From Mycobacterium sp. (GTDB lineage: Bacteria; Actinomycetota; Actinomycetes; Mycobacteriales; Mycobacteriaceae), in the NCBI GenBank assembly GCA_023264755.1, contig JAHFVB010000340.1, positions 1-5,845 of the forward strand: DNA of 5,845 bases. The letters are read 5' to 3'. Positions 1-5,845 of this stretch are shown piece after piece; within the stretch, counting starts at the first letter, position 1; each line of letters starts with the position of its first letter. Under the pieces are notes generated by a model, which saw only the letters and a program-made list of their open reading frames with translations, was not told the origin of the DNA and made no database searches. The position numbers and the translations under genes are program-made.

Positions 1-774
1 GCAGTCGTCACCCAGTGAGATGCCCAGGCCAGAATTGGCGCCCAGCAGGCACCGCTTGCCCACCGAGATCACTTCCTTGCCGCCACCGGACAGCGTGCCC
101 ATGATCGACGCGCCGCCGCCGATGTCGGAGCCGTCGTCGACGACCACGCCCGCCGAGATCCGACCCTCGACCATCGACGTGCCCAGCGTGCCGGCATTGA
201 AGTTCACGAAGCCCTCGTGCATCACCGTGGTGCCCGCGGCCAGGTGGGCGCCGAGCCGCACCCGGTCGGCGTCGGCGATGCGCACGCCCGAGGGCACGAC
301 GTAGTCGACCATGCGGGGGAACTTGTCGATGCCGAACACGGTGACCGCGCCGCGCTTGCGGAGTCGGGCGCGGGTCGCCTCGAAACCCTCCACGGCGCAC
401 GGCCCGTGGTTGGTCCACACGACGTTGGCCAGGACGCCGAAGACGCCGTCCATGTTGGCGCCGTGCGGGGCGATCAACCGATGCGACAGCAGGTGCAGCC
501 GCAGGTAGGCGTCGTAGGCGTCGGCGGGCTTGTCGTCGAGCGAGGCGATCGTCGTGCGGACCAGAACCGTCTCGACGTCGCGTTGCTCGTCGCGTCCGGT
601 CAGTTCGGCCAAGTCCTCGGTCACCTCGGCGACCGACAGCCGGTTGGTGCCGCTGACGAGCTCAGAGTCGGCTGGGTCCTGCCCGTCGCCGAGCTCCGGT
701 TCGGGAAACCACGTGTCGAGGACCGTTCCGTCGGCCGCGATGGTGGCCACGCCGACGCCTGATGCTGAAGTCAC
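1..774 (-). CDS. dapD: 2,3,4,5-tetrahydropyridine-2,6-dicarboxylate N-succinyltransferase, C-terminus cut by window edge
   Basis: This cytoplasmic enzyme transfers succinyl from succinyl-CoA to tetrahydrodipicolinate in the succinylase route to meso-diaminopimelate and lysine. The 258 codons seen begin [16 protein letters not shown] and include [10 protein letters not shown] (about 91-100) and [10 protein letters not shown] (118-127). A left-handed beta-helix (hexapeptide-repeat) section runs from about 163 onward, with [29 protein letters not shown] and [13 protein letters not shown]. Glu203 in MVEGR sits where I recall the catalytic Glu (about Glu199) of M. tuberculosis DapD. The sequence matches the roughly 317-residue actinobacterial type nearly end to end, so about 60 C-terminal residues lie beyond position 1. 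The GTG at 774-772 is chosen because it aligns with the N-terminus of that family; no in-frame stop lies just upstream to force it. The gene is divergent from dapE, with 70 bp between the starts. The identity is very secure and the exact start fairly secure. Confidence 0.96.
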   Translation of the reverse strand, partial: MTSASGVGVATIAADGTVLDTWFPEPELGDGQDPADSELVSGTNRLSVAEVTEDLAELTGRDEQRDVETVLVRTTIASLDDKPADAYDAYLRLHLLSHRLIAPHGANMDGVFGVLANVVWTNHGPCAVEGFEATRARLRKRGAVTVFGIDKFPRMVDYVVPSGVRIADADRVRLGAHLAAGTTVMHEGFVNFNAGTLGTSMVEGRISAGVVVDDGSDIGGGASIMGTLSGGGKEVISVGKRCLLGANSGLGISLGDDC

Positions 775-810
775 GTTGCTAGAGGCTACTGGACCAGCTG
801 CCCCGGTCGC
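775..810 (-). promoter_or_regulatory. Candidate dapD promoter, minus strand, leaderless or nearly so
   Basis: On the minus strand TAGCCT (788-783) fits the mycobacterial TANNNT -10 pattern and is followed by 8 nt and then the GTG start of dapD. Initiation the usual 6-8 nt after the hexamer would put the transcript start on, or 1-2 nt before, the start codon. A weak -35 (GCGACC, 810-805; three matches to TTGACA) lies 16 nt upstream of the -10. No Shine-Dalgarno would fit in such a leader. The hexamer is seen directly; the promoter role is inferred. Confidence 0.5.
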
Positions 811-844
811 TTGGCTCCAGGCCGCCGACACTAGCCTCGATGGC
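811..844 (+). promoter_or_regulatory. Candidate dapE promoter, plus strand, likely leaderless
   Basis: TTGGCT (811-816, four of six matches to TTGACA), a 15-nt spacer and TAGCCT (832-837) form a plausible SigA-type promoter. Exactly 7 nt (838-844) separate the -10 from the GTG of dapE, so transcription would start at or one base before the start codon. No purine-rich Shine-Dalgarno is visible ahead of that GTG, which agrees with a leaderless mRNA, a common arrangement in mycobacteria. The promoter role is inferred from spacing and consensus only. Confidence 0.5.
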
Positions 845-1912
845 GTGGGCCTGGACTTACGCGCTGACCCGATCGCGCTGACCGCCGCGCTGGTGGACAT
901 CCCCAGCGAGTCGCTCTACGAGCAGCGCATCGCCGACGAGATCGAAGCCGCGCTGCGCGCCCAGGCCCCTGGCTTCGAGGTCGTCCGCAACGGAGCCGCG
1001 GTGCTGGCCCGCACCAACCTGGGCCGCTCGTCCCGGGTGCTGCTGGCCGGTCACATCGACACCGTGCCGGCCGCCGACAACCTGCCGAGCCGGCTGGTGG
1101 ACGGCGAACTGCACGGATGCGGCACCTCCGACATGAAGTCCGGTGACGCGGTGTTCCTGCACCTGGCCGCCACCATCGCCGAGCCGACGCACGACATCAC
1201 GTTGGTGATGTACGACTGCGAGGAAATCGAGTCCAGCGCCAACGGGCTCGGCCGCATCGAGCGCGAGCTACCCGAGTGGCTGCACGCCGACGTCGCGATC
1301 CTGGGCGAGCCGTCCGGCGGCTACATCGAAGCCGGTTGCCAGGGCACCATCCGCGTCGTCGTCCGCGCTGCCGGCACCCGCGCGCACTCCGCGCGATCGT
1401 GGTTGGGCGACAACGCCATTCACAAGCTCGGCGCAGTGCTCGATCGACTCTCCTGCTACCAGCCCCGCAGCGTCGACATCGACGGCTGCACCTATCGCGA
1501 GGGCCTGTCCGCCGTCCGCATCGACGGCGGCATCGCGGGCAACGTCATTCCCGACGCCGCCTCGGTCACGGTGAACTTCCGGTTCGCGCCCGACCGCAGC
1601 GTCGACCAAGCCGTCACTCATGTCCACGAGGTGCTCGACGGGCTCGACGTCGAACTCGAACTGACCGACGCCGCCGCGGGCGCCCTGCCGGGACTGACCA
1701 AGCCGGCCGCAGCGGCACTGGTGGCGGCTGCCGGGGGACGGGTCCGGGCGAAGTACGGCTGGACCGACGTCGCACGCTTTGCGGCGCTGGGCATTCCGGC
1801 CGTCAACTACGGCCCCGGCGACCCGAACATGGCCCACCGCGTCGATGAGCGCGTCGACGTCGCACAGATAACCGCGGTCACCGAACTGCTGCGCAAATAT
1901 TTGGTTGACTGA
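845..1912 (+). CDS. dapE: Succinyl-diaminopimelate desuccinylase (M20 family metallohydrolase)
   Basis: This cytoplasmic zinc-dependent amidohydrolase converts N-succinyl-L,L-diaminopimelate to L,L-diaminopimelate and succinate, supplying lysine and peptidoglycan diaminopimelate. The 355-residue product has the full set of M20 metal and catalytic motifs. These are GHIDTVP (His70, Asp72), SDMKSGDA (bridging Asp96), YDCEEIE (Glu126 as probable general base, Glu127 as metal ligand), GEPSGG (Glu155) and the C-terminal DPNMAHR (His331). [17 protein letters not shown] (179-195) marks the lid/dimerisation domain, with conserved His181. The length matches the roughly 354 residues I recall for the M. 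tuberculosis protein. The frame stays open upstream to about 530, but that part is antisense to dapD and unlike any DapE. GTG 845 (V-G-L-D-L-R) matches the family N-terminus and lies at the proper distance from a -10. No missing residue or frameshift was seen. Confidence 0.95.
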   Translation: MGLDLRADPIALTAALVDIPSESLYEQRIADEIEAALRAQAPGFEVVRNGAAVLARTNLGRSSRVLLAGHIDTVPAADNLPSRLVDGELHGCGTSDMKSGDAVFLHLAATIAEPTHDITLVMYDCEEIESSANGLGRIERELPEWLHADVAILGEPSGGYIEAGCQGTIRVVVRAAGTRAHSARSWLGDNAIHKLGAVLDRLSCYQPRSVDIDGCTYREGLSAVRIDGGIAGNVIPDAASVTVNFRFAPDRSVDQAVTHVHEVLDGLDVELELTDAAAGALPGLTKPAAAALVAAAGGRVRAKYGWTDVARFAALGIPAVNYGPGDPNMAHRVDERVDVAQITAVTELLRKYLVD

Positions 1913-1918
1913 CGCCGT

Positions 1919-1924
1919 TAACAT
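1919..1924 (+). promoter_or_regulatory. Candidate -10 element (TAACAT) for the ABC-F transcript
   Basis: TAACAT just after the dapE stop fits TANNNT. No -35 is found at normal spacing; the TTGACT at 1905-1910 is only 8 nt away, too close to serve. If used, the transcript would begin near 1931 and carry a leader of about 130 nt. This is a single-hexamer match, so confidence is low. Read-through from dapE is the alternative. Confidence 0.25.
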
Positions 1925-1964
1925 GGTTGGAGAACGTCGAATCGAACTGAGGTGGGCGGCAAAC

Positions 1965-1991
1965 ATGCTGGGTGACGACTTTTCCGGATAG
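1965..1991 (+). CDS. Possible 8-codon upstream ORF (leader peptide MLGDDFSG)
   Basis: ATG at 1965 opens an 8-codon frame ending in TAG at 1989-1991. It is preceded by GAGGTGG (1949-1955) with a 9-nt gap, a better ribosome site than the one before the ABC-F start 68 nt downstream. It is in a different frame from the ABC-F gene. Short leader ORFs control several antibiotic-resistance ABC-F genes by attenuation, so the position is suggestive. The ORF is very short and could be chance. Confidence 0.25.
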   Translation: MLGDDFSG

Positions 1992-2019
1992 CCGGAGCAC
2001 GTCGATCTGCCCCTTGCTG

Positions 2020-2038
2020 CCGCGGCCCGGCGCCGCGG
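2020..2038 (+). other. GC-only hairpin in the ABC-F leader
   Basis: CCGCGG at 2020-2025 and again at 2033-2038 can pair as a 6-bp all-GC stem around the 7-nt loop CCCGGCG. It lies 21 nt before the ABC-F start codon and close to its weak GAGAG ribosome site (2046-2050). No T-run follows, so it is not a classical intrinsic terminator. It could affect translation or transcription of the downstream gene. CCGCGG is self-complementary and common in high-GC DNA, so the match may be coincidental. Confidence 0.3.
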
Positions 2039-2059
2039 ACTCACCGAGAGTTCGCTCGC

Positions 2060-3673
2060 ATGTCTTCCATCGTTTCTGCTCAGCTGTCCTTCGCCTGGCC
2101 CGACGAGACTCCCCAATTCGAGGACCTCACCTTCGCGGTGCCCGGCGGGCGCACTGGACTGGTCGCGCCGAACGGCGCGGGCAAGAGCACGCTGCTCAAA
2201 CTCATCGCGGGGGAGTTGCGGCCCACCGCGGGGTCGATCTCCGTGACCGGCACCGTCGGGTATCTGCCCCAGACACTGCCGTTCGATGGGGAGCGCACGG
2301 TCGCCGAGGTGCTTGGCGTGGCGGCGGTGATCGCCGCGCTGGATGCGCTGGCCGGCGGCGATGCCTCCGAAGCGGTGTTCGCGACCATCGGTGACGACTG
2401 GGACGTCGAAGAACGGCTGCGTGCTCAACTCGATCGGCTGGGGTTGGCGCACGTAGCGCTGGAGCGGCCGTTGGGTTCGCTCAGCGGCGGGGAGGTGGTC
2501 TCGGTGGGTCTGGCCGGGCAGTTGTGGCGCAGCCCCGACGTGCTGCTGCTCGACGAGCCCACCAACAACCTCGACGTCGGCGCCCGGCACCGACTGTACG
2601 ACGCCCTGGACGACTTCGCGGGCACGTTGCTGGTCGTCAGTCACGACCGGGTACTGCTCGACCGGATGGACCGCATCGCCGAGCTGCACCGCGGTGAAAT
2701 CGTCTTCTACGGAGGGACTTTCACCGAGTACCAAGCAGCACTGGACGCCGCGCAACACACCGCCGAAGCCGACGTCCGCAACGCCGAGCAACTACTCAAG
2801 CGCGAGAAGCGACAGCTGCAGCAGGCCCGCGAACGCGCCGCCAAGCGCTCGAGCACCGCCGCACGCAAGGTCAAGGACGCCGGCCTGCCCAAGATCGTGG
2901 CGGGCAAGCTCAAGCGCGACGCGCAGGAGTCGGCGGCCAAGGCCGACGACGTGCATGCCCAGCGCCTCGAGCAGGCGAGGGTCCGACTGGATCGGGCCGA
3001 GCGGGGCTTGCGCGACGACGACGTCATCGCACTCGAAATGCCCGACACCGACGTGCCCGCGGGCCGCACCGTGCTGTCGGCCCGCGGCCTGCGGTTCGAC
3101 GTCGCGGGCCGAAAGCTGTTCGCCGACAATGGCATCGACCTAGACATTCGCGGCCCGGAGCGCATTGCGTTGACCGGCGCCAACGGGGCGGGCAAGTCGA
3201 CGCTGCTGCGGATCCTGGCCGGCCAGCTGGCCCCCGGCGGGGGTGAGGTGCAGCGCGCCGACGCCCGGATCGCCTACCTGTCCCAGCGCCTCGACCTGCT
3301 CGACCCGCACCGCACGGTGGCGCAAGCGCTGGCCTCGGCGGCGCCGAGCCTGAGCCACACCCGGCGCATGCACCTGTTGGCGCAGTTCCTGTTTCGCGGC
3401 GACCGGATTCACCTGCCGGTGGCGGCGCTATCCGGCGGCGAGCGGCTGCGCGCCACCCTGGCGTGCGTGTTGTTCGCCGAGCCGGCCCCGCAACTGCTGC
3501 TGCTCGACGAGCCGACCAACAACCTCGACCTCGTCAGCGTGGCCCAGCTGGAAGCTGCGATGAACGCCTACCGCGGGGCGTTCGTCGTGGTCAGCCACGA
3601 TGAGCGGTTTCTGGATGCGATTGGGGTGGGGCGGTGGCTACGGTTCGTCGACGGGAAGGTGCGATCAAGCTAG
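2060..3673 (+). CDS. ABC-F family ATPase (ribosome-associated; possible antibiotic-resistance type)
   Basis: ABC-F proteins are soluble twin-cassette ATPases that bind the ribosomal E site. They act either as translation factors or by displacing ribosome-targeting antibiotics. The 537-residue product has cassette 1 with Walker A APNGAGKS (36-43), Gln71, signature LSGGE (141-145), Walker B VLLLDEPTNN with Glu166, and His195. Cassette 2 has Walker A GANGAGKS (373-380), Gln409, LSGGE (457-461), Walker B LLLLDE with Glu484, and His513. Between them, about 225-335, lies a Lys/Arg/Glu/Ala-rich predicted coiled coil with a basic turn near KIVAGKLKRDAQES (278-291), the P-site tRNA interaction motif region. 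No transmembrane segment is present, so this is not a transporter. Only about 70 residues separate Gln71 from the first signature, so the large 'arm' of EttA appears absent, and there is no C-terminal extension. ATG 2060 has a weak GAGAG site 9 nt upstream. The family is certain; a resistance role is only possible. Confidence 0.93.
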   Translation: MSSIVSAQLSFAWPDETPQFEDLTFAVPGGRTGLVAPNGAGKSTLLKLIAGELRPTAGSISVTGTVGYLPQTLPFDGERTVAEVLGVAAVIAALDALAGGDASEAVFATIGDDWDVEERLRAQLDRLGLAHVALERPLGSLSGGEVVSVGLAGQLWRSPDVLLLDEPTNNLDVGARHRLYDALDDFAGTLLVVSHDRVLLDRMDRIAELHRGEIVFYGGTFTEYQAALDAAQHTAEADVRNAEQLLKREKRQLQQARERAAKRSSTAARKVKDAGLPKIVAGKLKRDAQESAAKADDVHAQRLEQARVRLDRAERGLRDDDVIALEMPDTDVPAGRTVLSARGLRFDVAGRKLFADNGIDLDIRGPERIALTGANGAGKSTLLRILAGQLAPGGGEVQRADARIAYLSQRLDLLDPHRTVAQALASAAPSLSHTRRMHLLAQFLFRGDRIHLPVAALSGGERLRATLACVLFAEPAPQLLLLDEPTNNLDLVSVAQLEAAMNAYRGAFVVVSHDERFLDAIGVGRWLRFVDGKVRSS

Positions 3674-3737
3674 CTCGGCATCGGTGATACTTGATTGGAT
3701 GCAGGGCCGTTGCTGGAAGCGTGATGGGAGTCGGTAG
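3674..3737 (+). promoter_or_regulatory. Short gap before the ESX-like gene: candidate -10 and ribosome binding site
   Basis: This 64-bp gap holds GATACT (3686-3691), close to but not matching the TANNNT -10 pattern, with no clear -35. GGGAG at 3726-3730 is a reasonable Shine-Dalgarno 7 nt before the GTG at 3738 and supports that start. No terminator hairpin was found after the ABC-F stop, so the last gene could also be read through from the ABC-F message. Confidence 0.35.
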
Positions 3738-5845
3738 GTGGGGGTGCTGGACGGGTTCTTCGCGACGTGGTCGAAGGCCAGGGAAACGTTTGGCCAGACG
3801 ACACCGCCGCCGGGATCGCAGTTCGACAACAGCAGCCAACTCAACCAGCTGCAGAGCAAACTGGACGCCGCACGCCCCGGTACGAGATGGACGGGCGGTG
3901 CTTCCGACGCCTACGCGGCGAAGAACGAGCAGCACCGAGACGTCATCGGCCAACTCGGAGGTCTTGACAAACGTTTGGCGACCGAGGTCGACAACTCGGC
4001 GAAGGTCATCATTGCCGGGCGCCAAAATCTCGATAACGTGCGCCAATGGGTGGTTGACGCCGCCAACAGCGTGCCGGCCGGCAAGGACCGCGAACAGAAG
4101 CTCATGCCGATCGTCAGCAAGGGCCTAGGCGAGGTCCAGGACATCGTCCAAAAGGCCAATGGAGAGCTCAACACCATCGGTGGTCGCATCAAGACGATCG
4201 GTAACGAGTACTCGGCGTTCGACAGCAAGAAGGACTCACCTCAGTTCGGCGTCGGGGATGAGAAGGGCGACAAGGACAAGAAGTCGCCAGAGGAACAGGG
4301 CAAGGAAGACTCGGAGGCGATTCAGAACGGCACGCTGTCTGAAGAGGGACGTCAGAGGCTGCGCGAAAACACTCAGGTGACCTCGGCCCAACAGGCGGCG
4401 CTGAACAATGGCAACCTCCAACTGCCGCCCGAACGAATGGCTTACTTGCAGGGTTTCTCGCGGGCGTTCGGTGACAAGACGCCGGCCGATATCAAGGCGA
4501 TCATCAACAAGGATCCAGACGGCGGCCGCATCATGGACGACTTCGAATTGGCGTCCAACTCGAGAATTACCACCGGACTTCCCGACAAGCAGCCGCCGTC
4601 GATCGGCGAGCCGTCACGGGGCGGCAAGTACGCCCTCCCAGATGGAATTCAGAAGGTTCTCGACGGCCCTGTGCTCACACCGTTGGAATATGGCCCGGCG
4701 CATACCGACGGGTCAGGCGCTATGGTCCCGGGCGAGCTGATCGGCGCTTCGCAACCGGTCAAGGGGCTAAACGACTTGGCCGACATCATGCAGAGCGGCA
4801 ACCGAGACCTTCAGCGTGGCACCGATCTGGACTCCGGCATGCTCAAACAGAGTCAACGGCTGCTCGAACAGTCGAATGGATGGGCCGTCCCCGGAACGGA
4901 TCTCGACTCCGACCGGCCGCGTTGGTACCACCAGCAAGTCGATCCAACGCTGCAAAACATGTTCAACGCGGTCAACAAGGACGACATGGTCATTCATGAC
5001 TCGATTGTCGGGGCGCCGCACAGTGGTCCGTATGGAGAGCAGACCTTCTTGACGCCCGACGGTCAAAAGTTTCTAGACAACCTCGCTCAACATCAATGGC
5101 AGGATGACGGCCGGGCTGCTGGCGGCCTGTTCGACTGGGTCGGAGAAACGGCGGGCCATGACACGAACAACCGCGCCGCCGACACCGCCCATGCCTTGGC
5201 CGAATTCACCAGCAACAACTCGGAGCGGCTGTTGAACCTTCCAGGAACCGATGGGCAGGCGCTCGGCCAGGTCAACCCCGAGCTCACCCGAGACTGGGCG
5301 CGAGATTTCGCTCCCTACTACGACGACATGGTCGGCGCCCACGACGGCGATAACAGCGGCGTCTTCTCGCCACTGGATCCCGACGGGACGCCCTCACCGG
5401 AGAAGACGCGGCACCTGATGAGCGTCCTGATGTCCGACCAACCCCCCGAAGGCAAACACCCGGGCGATCCAGGCCCGCAAACCGCGAGTGAGATCCTCTT
5501 CGACAGCACCAAGGGTCACGTGGAGCACTCGCTGGATCAGGCCGCTCTGTCGGTGCCCGACCCCAGTTCGGGCGACAACGAGCAAGCGGCCAGACACGCC
5601 GGGCGACTGCAGGCGGCGCTGGACCTCGGGTCGTACGACGAAGCCAAGGACAGGTTGCACGACGACTTCGAAGCCAAGCATTCGGCCTGGGAGACCAGAG
5701 GTCGACTGTTCGATCTCGGCGGGTACGTCGGCGGAAACGTGCCAATCCCAGGCGTCGGTGAAGCAACCGGCGCTCTCGCGCTCGGCAAGGATTTCTTCAT
5801 CGGAGCAGAGCCGGTGCAAGGAAGTCCGCCCAACGTCGACTTGCC
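3738..5845 (+). CDS. Large ESX/type VII secretion-like protein (WXG/YxxxD N-terminus), 3' end beyond window
   Basis: The frame opens with GTG directly after an in-frame TAG (3735-3737) and stays open for 702 codons plus two bases to the window edge. GTG 3744 is an alternative start. It begins MGVLDGFFATWSKARETFGQ. Residues about 28-162 look wholly helical: a first helix (28-45), the turn RWTGGASDAY with WTG at 51-53, a long second helix (54-110), and a third (117-160) ending in YSAFD (158-162), a YxxxD secretion-type motif. This resembles a one-chain PE/PPE or EspB-like fold. A charged linker (163-192) follows, then a long soluble region to about 650 with no recognised enzyme motif. GTDLDS occurs twice (361-366, 386-391). 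A Gly/Ala-rich hydrophobic stretch (661-690, with NVPIPGVGEATGALALG) comes last. From memory it resembles mycobacterial 'TPR repeat region-containing' proteins of the Rv2082/Rv3899c type, whose function is unknown. Sampled GC is lower than in the neighbours. The gene is certain, ESX export is likely but inferred, and the role is unknown. Confidence 0.85.
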   Translation, partial: MGVLDGFFATWSKARETFGQTTPPPGSQFDNSSQLNQLQSKLDAARPGTRWTGGASDAYAAKNEQHRDVIGQLGGLDKRLATEVDNSAKVIIAGRQNLDNVRQWVVDAANSVPAGKDREQKLMPIVSKGLGEVQDIVQKANGELNTIGGRIKTIGNEYSAFDSKKDSPQFGVGDEKGDKDKKSPEEQGKEDSEAIQNGTLSEEGRQRLRENTQVTSAQQAALNNGNLQLPPERMAYLQGFSRAFGDKTPADIKAIINKDPDGGRIMDDFELASNSRITTGLPDKQPPSIGEPSRGGKYALPDGIQKVLDGPVLTPLEYGPAHTDGSGAMVPGELIGASQPVKGLNDLADIMQSGNRDLQRGTDLDSGMLKQSQRLLEQSNGWAVPGTDLDSDRPRWYHQQVDPTLQNMFNAVNKDDMVIHDSIVGAPHSGPYGEQTFLTPDGQKFLDNLAQHQWQDDGRAAGGLFDWVGETAGHDTNNRAADTAHALAEFTSNNSERLLNLPGTDGQALGQVNPELTRDWARDFAPYYDDMVGAHDGDNSGVFSPLDPDGTPSPEKTRHLMSVLMSDQPPEGKHPGDPGPQTASEILFDSTKGHVEHSLDQAALSVPDPSSGDNEQAARHAGRLQAALDLGSYDEAKDRLHDDFEAKHSAWETRGRLFDLGGYVGGNVPIPGVGEATGALALGKDFFIGAEPVQGSPPNVDL

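Noticed and set aside
530..844. N-terminal extension of the dapE frame back to about position 530
   Set aside because: These codons are antisense to dapD and give a Ser/Arg-rich sequence unlike DapE. GTG 845 matches the family length and N-terminus.
1972..2394. 140-codon plus-strand frame overlapping the ABC-F start
   Set aside because: It runs out of frame through the first cassette of the ABC-F gene and gives an Arg-rich product with no motif. The ABC-F frame has every expected motif.
1268..2791. 507-codon open frame on the minus strand antisense to dapE and the ABC-F gene
   Set aside because: It crosses two well-identified genes and the gap between them, and its product is Gly/Arg/Val/Gln-rich with no family motif. 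It is a high-GC frame shadow.
3668..3675. AGCTAGCT palindrome at the ABC-F stop codon as a possible operator or terminator
   Set aside because: It is only 8 bp with no loop, no T-run and no second copy nearby; it is explained by chance around the TAG stop.
3691..4128. 145-codon plus-strand frame over the 5' end of the ESX-like gene
   Set aside because: The product is Arg/Thr/Ser-rich low-complexity sequence. The frame opened by GTG 3738 carries the WTG and YSAFD motifs and a ribosome site.
5284..5766. 160-codon minus-strand frame antisense to the ESX-like gene
   Set aside because: The product is Arg/Pro/Trp-rich with no recognisable domain. The plus-strand frame is continuous across the whole region and has domain structure.
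1..5845. tRNA, rRNA, CRISPR arrays, insertion sequences or attachment repeats
   Set aside because: No clustered direct repeats, transposase motifs, terminal inverted repeats or tRNA-like arms were seen on reading both strands by eye.

Overview
The window looks like chromosomal DNA of a mycobacterium (Mycobacterium or Mycolicibacterium type). It is GC-rich, uses GTG starts, carries an actinobacterial-type dapD divergent from dapE (the order I recall for Rv1201c/Rv1202 of M. tuberculosis), and ends in a large protein with an ESX/type VII secretion-like N-terminus. These identifications rest on recognising motifs and protein families by eye; no search was run.

Layout. (1) 1-774, minus strand: most of dapD (tetrahydrodipicolinate N-succinyltransferase), cut by the window edge so that about 60 C-terminal residues are missing. 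(2) 775-844: a 70-bp divergent intergenic region with two mirror-image TAGCCT -10 hexamers, each 7-8 nt before a GTG start; both messages may be leaderless. (3) 845-1912, plus: dapE, a complete M20 metallohydrolase. (4) 1913-2059: a 147-bp leader with a candidate -10, an 8-codon upstream ORF with a good Shine-Dalgarno, and a GC-only hairpin. (5) 2060-3673, plus: an ABC-F protein with two intact ATPase cassettes, a charged linker and no membrane segments. (6) 3674-3737: a 64-bp gap. (7) 3738 to the right edge, plus: an open reading frame of at least 702 codons, starting with GTG immediately after an in-frame stop. It codes for a WXG/YxxxD-type protein resembling the large mycobacterial 'TPR repeat region-containing' proteins.

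How the genes work together. DapD and DapE carry out two non-adjacent steps of the succinylase branch of meso-diaminopimelate/lysine synthesis: N-succinylation of tetrahydrodipicolinate, then removal of the succinyl group after transamination. Their divergent promoters suggest joint control. The ABC-F protein and the ESX-like protein have no obvious metabolic link to them. From memory, neither lies beside dapE in M. tuberculosis, so this part may be accessory. The last gene is also visibly poorer in GC than the others in hand-counted samples. The ORF at the right edge and the leader in front of the ABC-F gene are the most interesting parts of the window.
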